64,000 nucleotides of DNA, taken from contig NC_031496.1 of NCBI RefSeq assembly GCF_000237925.1, positions 29,257,510 to 29,321,509 on the forward strand, in the 5' to 3' direction. The notes under the pieces were generated by a model, which made no database searches, was not told the DNA's origin, and was given only the letters and a program-made list of their open reading frames with translations. The position numbers and the translations under genes were made by a program. Position 1 is the stretch's first letter, and each line of letters begins with the position of its first letter. This stretch comes from Schistosoma mansoni. Taxonomy: Eukaryota > Platyhelminthes > Trematoda > Strigeidida > Schistosomatidae. Positions 57,419-64,000 of this stretch are shown here, one piece after another.

Positions 57419-59120
57419 CTAGAGAGAGAAACAAGTAGAATGATAGAATATTGAAAATTAGTTTGATATGACTAATTAGATGTTGAATTGATTTACATTT
57501 ATGGCAGTTTACAATTAAATGTGAACGACTAAATTTAATAAACTATGCAACACTACCTAAATAAGGATAACTTCATGTTCAAGAACTATTTATGAAAGCA
57601 GAAAACTGTATGTAACAAAGAGGCTTTTTTAAAAATCTATGGACATAAAATTCAGTCATCTCCAAGGGATATCAATTAACAAATACGTAGTTGTGTCATA
57701 TTTTATGTGGTTACTTTTATTTCTCGATAAAACTTTCAACCTCTACTTTCCTTTGTAGTACACTCAACTATTTTAATTTGCTTAGTAGCATCTCAGTCAG
57801 CTTTAGATAACATAGAACCTGGAGCAATTGTGTATCGTCTCAAGTCGCCATATCCCAATAGCACAGTTACATCAAATTATCAAGATGAATATTGAATTAG
57901 AATCAGTGATAATAGAAAATATTAAGGATAAATAATATAATACGAGAATTACGAAAGAATTTGCAAAGTCAAAAATATAAAATAATTTTTAGATGAAACT
58001 CAAGACCTATGAGAAGACAACAAGTGAATGCATCTGGGTCACCGCAATCGACTCTGAGCCATGTCACATAACGCCTACAATCATTGATCAAAATAATAGT
58101 GAGAACCCTAACTTGATAGTTTGCCATTACCAACGTGGCTAAGTTCAGCAGCCAGTTATTTTATCGATTGGTGCCATATGTTTGAATGGTTACCATTAGC
58201 TTTCTTCCAACTTAATGATACACAAACGAAAATAATGCATCGAAATAAGTGGTTGTTAGACATACATAACATATGTCCTAACGACTTCAGTTGATCGGTA
58301 TGAGTAGACTAGTTGTAATAGATTGTTACACAGCTGAAGTTTGATAGGTTAGTACAAATTGTTTATGCAAAATCCCTCTATAACCGTATGCTAATCAGTT
58401 TCTTAGAATTTACGATTCCTTAAGATGCCACATAAAGTAACCAAGAAAAACAAAGTAACTGACACAATCCAAAGAATTTATATCAGTAGTTTAACTAATT
58501 ACAAACCAAGAATTGTTTAGCATAAAAAATATTTCTCATGATTATCATAACATTCGCACTATGAACTGCAGTAACAACATATTCAGCAAGAATAATATAG
58601 ATTTCTTAAATGATGCAATTTTGATCACGGAGGATTTATAACATTTGAACAATAATCTATCACTTGTTTGTATGGAAAAAGCGTATAATTCTATGCGAAT
58701 ATAAATGGAATATGAGATTGATGTTTGAAAAAGTGTTCAATAATCGTTAAATAACTAAAGACTGACAGACGACAACTAAATATTGAATAGGTATAACATT
58801 AATTGACTTAAAATCCATCCATTTATCTAAGTGTTTGTTTCATTGACAAAGATATCAAAAACTACTTTATGTACGTCGATTTTACAAGAGTGTTAGAAAA
58901 TGAAACATGGAATGTATTTCATTATTCATCCTATCAATTGATCACTAATTTAGTCATTAGTAATAGTGATCGAAACATGTTTACAACAATTTTCAATCTT
59001 AGTGGATAATATAGACTAGTAATTTATTATATTGCATTCCAATAGAGTATGCGGACATACATGTACACATAAAACGAATAAACAGATACACAAAAACGTA
59101 GAAATACCTTTCACCTATAA
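57419..59120. other. Upstream intron or intergenic stretch
   Basis: No exon recognised. 58020-58330 contains a moderately GC-richer block (around CATCTGGGTCACCGCAATCG) that looks like a dispersed repeat of unknown family. Confidence 0.35.

Positions 59121-59122
<2 letters not shown>

Positions 59123-59159
<37 letters not shown>
59123..59159. repeat. (TA)n microsatellite
   Basis: About 18 TA units. Confidence 0.95.
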
Positions 59160-59161
<2 letters not shown>

Positions 59162-59539
59162 AATGCCTTATAAACATTATTTCTAGATTTTATATGATCG
59201 TTTATTTTTCTCACTTTTATAACATGATTAAACATACACATTTGGCAACGAGCCAACATTGTTGTATTTCCAAATTGCTAAAACAGGGGTACAACAAGAA
59301 CGACGGCCTAAGCCAAAGCAATTTTTCTCTCTCTCTACTTGGATGTCTGATAGCCAGGTCAAAGTTAGTCGGGATTTTCGGTCAATAAGAGAGATTAACC
59401 AAAAAATAATCAATAATACGCCAATCATAATAGGCTAGAGAAATTTAGATGAAGAAAGGAAACACTAGTAATTATTTTAACCAATCAAAATGTCATCGAA
59501 AGCAACTGTTTTATTGCTTACGTGTTGGCAATAAATATC

Positions 59540-59906
59540 ATTTTTATAGAGTTGAGATCATGAGTCAATTGAAGCTAGACTACCATGGAAAACCTGGAAG
59601 CACTGGACGGCCGTTTCGTCCTATTATGGGACTCCTCAGCAGTGCGCGTCCACGAACCCACTCTCGCGGGATTCGAACCCAGGACCTACCAGTTTCGAGC
59701 CGAAGCCCTTAACCGATAGACCACTGAGCTGGCATCCAACGGTGTTAATTTCTAACTTCAACTGATTCACGAAATTGAGCAACCATTCACCAATGTCATC
59801 AGTGAGTTCCTATCTCACAACAGACCTGGTTGAACTCCACCGGTTACTGCTTCTCACTAGAACTCCAGGAAATACCTGCAGGAGTCAGTCACTAGTGAGC
59901 ACTGAT
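59540..59906 (-). mobile_element. Hammerhead SINE unit 1 of a head-to-tail pair (copy F)
   Basis: Full head, boxes B and A, and hammerhead. It is identical in 59540-59877 to 59940-60277, giving an exact 400-bp period. Confidence 0.85.
59600..59645 (-). ncRNA. hammerhead ribozyme motif, canonical (copy F)
   Basis: Perfect stem I (GCACTG/CAGTGC), CTGAGGA, stem II GTCC/GGAC, GAAA, stem III ACGG/CCGT, C17. All invariant residues are kept. Confidence 0.85.
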
Positions 59907-60279
59907 TATTATCAGAAGGGGTTTTGTGGAGATTTTAGTATTTTTATAGAGTTGAGATCATGAGTCAATTGAAGCTAGACTACCATGGAAAACCTGGAAG
60001 CACTGGACGGCCGTTTCGTCCTATTATGGGACTCCTCAGCAGTGCGCGTCCACGAACCCACTCTCGCGGGATTCGAACCCAGGACCTACCAGTTTCGAGC
60101 CGAAGCCCTTAACCGATAGACCACTGAGCTGGCATCCAACGGTGTTAATTTCTAACTTCAACTGATTCACGAAATTGAGCAACCATTCACCAATGTCATC
60201 AGTGAGTTCCTATCTCACAACAGACCTGGTTGAACTCCACCGGTTACTGCTTCTCACTAGAACTCCAGGAAATACCTCA
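59907..60279 (-). mobile_element. Hammerhead SINE unit 2 of the head-to-tail pair (copy G), cut by gap
   Basis: Includes the 3' tail (minus strand ...CCACAAAACCCCTTCTGATA, 59912-59930) that unit 1 lacks. Its 5' end runs into the gap at 60280. Confidence 0.85.
60000..60045 (-). ncRNA. hammerhead ribozyme motif, canonical (copy G)
   Basis: Identical to copy F, 400 bp away. Confidence 0.85.
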
Positions 60280-60479
60280 NNNNNNNNNNNNNNNNNNNNN
60301 NNNNNNNNNNNNNNNNNNNNNNNNNNNNNNNNNNNNNNNNNNNNNNNNNNNNNNNNNNNNNNNNNNNNNNNNNNNNNNNNNNNNNNNNNNNNNNNNNNNN
60401 NNNNNNNNNNNNNNNNNNNNNNNNNNNNNNNNNNNNNNNNNNNNNNNNNNNNNNNNNNNNNNNNNNNNNNNNNNNNNNN
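60280..60479. other. Assembly gap (200 N)
   Basis: Exactly 200 N, directly at the end of the SINE pair; the array may continue into it. Confidence 0.99.
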
Positions 60480-60521
60480 TATCATTATTTAGTAAGTACT
60501 GACTGCAGTGCAAATAATTCC

Positions 60522-60549
60522 ATATATATATATATATATATATATATAT
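60522..60549. repeat. (TA)n microsatellite
   Basis: About 14 TA units, immediately before a decayed SINE. Confidence 0.95.
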
Positions 60550-60715
60550 CATTGGATCCCAGCACACTGGACTTTAGTTAAGGTGTTCGCTCGCGAGATC
60601 GAAGGTCCTCGATTTGATTCTGGGATGCTCATTCCTTAGGAGTCTTGTGCTAAGACGAAACAGCCGTCCAGAGCTTTCAGATTTTCAGTGGTTATTTAAC
60701 TTAGAGCGGTTTGTA
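60550..60715 (+). mobile_element. Hammerhead SINE, decayed
   Basis: Diverged tRNA-like head, a box B remnant (TCGATTTGATTCTGG) and a hammerhead remnant with CTTAGGA (G5 to T) and GAAA, then CAGCCGTCCAGAGC. The core is lost. Confidence 0.65.
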
Positions 60716-61129
60716 ATTTAAATAAAATTTAACAACCACAACGTCATACTAACAATTACTAAGCTGTATTTGATAATTCATTCAGTAAAGTAAGCTACAT
60801 AACGAAGTATGATGGCACGGCACACAGCTGGTGAAAATGGGTTTCTTTTGGTTGAAAACTTTACACTCGATTGCGCTATCACTTATATTCATATTAAGGG
60901 TACATGAGACTTTTTCATGTTACCCGTCCTAACCATAGTCATACTTCATTGTGAACTAGTGAAATAATTAGCATTGTGTTGCACCAAATATTTGATGCGT
61001 GTGGTAAAACGGATAGTTTATGGATTCAATGTATTTCATTTTCAGTGTTTCAACTGTACGATATTGAAGGCTACTATTGAAAATAAAATTAATTTCTAGT
61101 TGATAAAAAGTTTAACAGTATTTACAGTG

Positions 61130-61400
61130 TGGTGTGGGCTACTTATATCGACATAAGTGGTATATATCGTGAGTCAGGAATAGAATATCTGGCAGCAGAA
61201 GATTGAGAAGGGAAGAACAGAAACAGAAAGCAATTGGTTTGGAAATCCAGGAACAATGAAGTCTGAGACAATTAACGAACATTTTGCAAATGAAGTATCA
61301 GAGTATGGTTTTTCTGTTTTATCAGGCAACTTTGTAATCTTTGCTAAATATATAATCGGTTGTCCTCACCTCTGTTCACATTCACTACAACAGTATACCC
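61130..61400 (+). repeat. Diverged direct repeat, first copy
   Basis: Matches 62280-62545 in order (around CGACATAAGTGG, GAATATCTGGCAG, GACAATTAACG, ATCGGTTGTCCTCACCTCTG) with many substitutions. Non-coding. Confidence 0.6.
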
Positions 61401-61862
61401 AAGTCAGAATTTTTAATACAAACGTTAGGAAGTTGTACTGTACAGAGCTGAAACTCCAAGGACTACTACAACCATCATTAAAAAATTACAGGCGTCTATG
61501 AACAGATATCTACACAAGATATTTCAGAACCGTTGAATAAACATCAGCAATAACCTACTCTGGTATAAAACTAGACTGCTGATGAAGAAAGAATGCGTAA
61601 AAGAAGTTGAAGGTGGATAGGACAAACATTCAACAAACCATCAAACTGTATCAGGACACTGACCCTAACTTGAACTCCTCAAGCTAAACACGAAAGAAAC
61701 AGACCAAAGTAGACATTGAGATGGGAATTGGAGGTATACATCAAAAGAATAAATAACACTTGATCACAGCTGGAAAGGAGAGCTCAGGACAGAGATGTTT
61801 GAAGATTCCTGGTCAGCAGCCTATGTTCCACGGGAGGTTGCAGGCGTAAGTAACCAACCATG
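61395..61862 (+). mobile_element. RTE (SR2-like) 3' end, decayed
   Basis: Starts at ACCCAAGTCAGAATTTTTAAT (RTE block VRIFNTNV), passes the basic blocks and ends GTTGCAGGCGTAAGTAACC, the RTE 3' end. Many stops. Confidence 0.8.
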
Positions 61863-62279
61863 TAAGTAAATTATATATGTATCTACAATACGATACATTG
61901 GAGTGTGAGATCTACGCACCGTTAATAAATAAATTAAGTTATATCAATTCAAATGTATTCTGTTGGTCTATCGAATTACATGAAACATACATTTCGATTT
62001 CTTACTGGCCGAGAGTGCTATACCACAGGAAAAGATATAATGGACTGGATGAAAAAAAAGGTGAACGGCGTTAAATATACTCTACACAGATTTAATATGA
62101 GGGTCAAATTCATGACCTTGTGATTAGATAATTGAACTGATGAGTCATAGCTGTCTAGGTAGGAGTTCTCAGAACAGTAATATTATATAGTACAAGATAT
62201 TGATGAGACCATTGACTATGAGATACTTTAATTGGAAGTGTTCAACAGAGAACATAGTTCTAAATGATATTCTGATGTG

Positions 62280-62545
62280 ATGTATGCTACATATGCCGAC
62301 ATAAGTAGTGCATAATATTAATCAAAAGTGGAATGTCTGGTAGAAGAAGGTTGGGAAAATCGAAATGAAGAGAACGGGAACAGAGAGTAATTGTTATGGC
62401 GATGAAGGAACGATGAAATTTAAGACAATTGATGCGGGATTTGCAAATAAATTATCGAACGTATGGTTTTCACATTTTACCAGAGAACTGTAATTTTGTA
62501 TTAAAATACAACCGGTTGTCCCCACCTGTGTTCTCGTTCATTATA
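62280..62545 (+). repeat. Diverged direct repeat, second copy
   Basis: Partner of 61130-61400. Here no RTE follows it. Confidence 0.6.
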
Positions 62546-62948
62546 TTATAAATTTAATTTTCTTGTTTTTTTTCACTCTTTCATTTAAAACAACCTTCAC
62601 TAATAGATGAACTGATATGTTTGTGTATTGTATTCTCTGAGATGAATAATTTAACTGCAAAACATTCGCCTGAACTACAAATATACACCATCATTCCATA
62701 AACTGATATGATAATTAAATTAATGAATCAAGCCATTAAAAAAATAGAAGCATTCTATCCGAACCATTTCATGCAATTCCGAGCATCGATCCTGAATAAT
62801 TATTCTCTGCATAAATGAGTACTGTGAAGTGGTCTCTACATTTAAAGAAGTTGAAAAAGAGCTCTCTGTAGTATCTATTTATCAGCATCATTATATCATT
62901 GTCACTTTAAGTTCAAGCTCGGTTCATGTAGAACTTCTGCAACTTAAA

Positions 62949-62996
62949 ACACACACACACACACTCTCTCTCCCTATATATATATATATATATATA
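62949..62996. repeat. Compound microsatellite (AC)n(TC)n(TA)n
   Basis: Adjacent AC, CT and TA runs. Confidence 0.9.
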
Positions 62997-63455
62997 CCAG
63001 TTGTGTTTTTTCCTTTTTTATTTCACATCAAAGAAGGAAGATGAACTCAACAACAACAGAATAAGAAAAATCTCATATAAAAAGATCACTTGCATGCCAA
63101 TTATCAGTAGACAAATGAATGAAATATTTAGTTGACAACAAAATATTACCATAGATAGGCGTACACATACGTGTATGCAGATAAACATACACATACGTAC
63201 ACTCTTCATTTTATAATACTACCTTAAATAGTTGACACAACAGAACCATACCGGACCCTAAATAATTACAAGTGTCACTTAGTAATAATATTATTATTAC
63301 TATTAAATAAATAGCGAAATAATATTTAAATAGTAACAACAAATTCCATTGTTTGGAATAGTTCAATCTGGCATACTATACAGATGTTAGTGTTTAATAT
63401 TTCAAGAAAAATGTATTTAATTCATATCTATGATTGATTTTATATCATTCCATTA

Positions 63456-63621
63456 CAGTATGTGTGAACTAAGTGTGTATTCTTCAAAATATGATTACTT
63501 ATGCGATGATAATAATAATGGTAATAGTAACGGTCAAACTGTTCAAAATATTATAATTTATGTGACATCTATTTTACAAATACGAATCAAGACCAGGAAT
63601 CAAGTATATTCGGTCAATTAG
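63456..63621 (+). CDS. Doubtful exon
   Basis: CATTCCATTACAG just before 63461 looks like an acceptor. The frame then reads CELSVYSSKYDYLCDDNNN and an Asn/Gly/Ser stretch to a stop at 63621. No domain and no partner exon. Confidence 0.2.
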
Positions 63622-64000
63622 ACATAACACAATAACTTGACAAACGTATGTATTAGTCCATGTCGCTACATCTGACACTGGCACAGAGATAGATAGTGAA
63701 TAACAGTTCTATTTAAGTATGGGATGCTTCATAAATGTGCATCCACAACCCAGTTGGAAAAGAATTAACAAGACATGAAGCAGAGAAAAGTGGAAAGGAT
63801 ATAAATTATAATGGGGAGATAAACTAAGAATTAGTTGAGAAGGAATGACACTTATTGACTATCAATTCATGCAACTTATGATCTCAGAACTATAGATTAT
63901 GGTTATTGTACAGTATCTACTAAAGCATTTGTAGCTGTAAACACTGTTCATTTCTATCTGTAGCGTTTCTGCTTCATTCTGTACAGGTAATTATGATGAG
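63622..64000. other. End of window, nothing recognised
   Basis: AT-rich, no feature supported. Confidence 0.4.

Noticed and set aside
59123-59159. CRISPR-like or other array
   Set aside because: A simple TA microsatellite; no repeat-spacer structure anywhere in the window.

Overview
The window looks like a piece of a blood-fluke (Schistosoma-type) nuclear genome. It is AT-rich. Its spliced host genes have many introns of only 33-41 bp, and it is packed with decayed non-LTR retrotransposons of RTE (SR2-like) and CR1-like type. It also carries short tRNA-promoter retroposons with an embedded hammerhead ribozyme, as known for the schistosome SM-alpha family. The species cannot be fixed from the sequence alone. 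Three runs of exactly 200 N are scaffold gap placeholders.

Four host genes can be supported. (1) A minus-strand gene at 21256-23276 encodes an RS-rich, proline-rich protein with the C-terminal domain of the SCAF1/SCAF11/PHRF1 group; its last intron is 38 bp. (2) A plus-strand gene at 37323-40248 encodes mitochondrial ribosomal protein L47 (uL29m), three exons, 213 aa. (3) A minus-strand gene at 42720-44861 encodes exosome subunit RRP42 (EXOSC7), nine exons, 277 aa; every splice junction keeps frame, and an RTE fragment sits in its one large intron. It lies tail-to-tail with gene 2. (4) The 3' part of a minus-strand gene at 54406-57418 encodes an unrecognised low-complexity Ser/Thr/His/Asn-rich protein.

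The rest is mostly repeat. 1-16.5 kb: hammerhead SINEs, SM-alpha-like copies, RTE fragments and two long inverted duplications. 17.3-19.8 kb: a decayed endonuclease-RT LINE, duplicated in inverted orientation at 50.2-52.2 kb with the same disabling mutations. 23.6-25.6, 46.2-46.8 and 47.6-50.2 kb: CR1-like fragments. 26.6-28.8 kb: a decayed Gypsy-type gag-pol. 32.7-34.7 kb: an internally deleted RTE. 59.5-60.3 kb: two hammerhead SINE units in head-to-tail array with a 400-bp period, running into a gap. 60.5-62.6 kb: a decayed SINE, an RTE 3' end and a diverged direct repeat.

The strongest unusual signal is the set of small retroposons that carry complete hammerhead cores. They occur as single copies, head-to-head hairpins and a head-to-tail dimer. 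The SM-alpha-like copies in the same window have all lost core residues.
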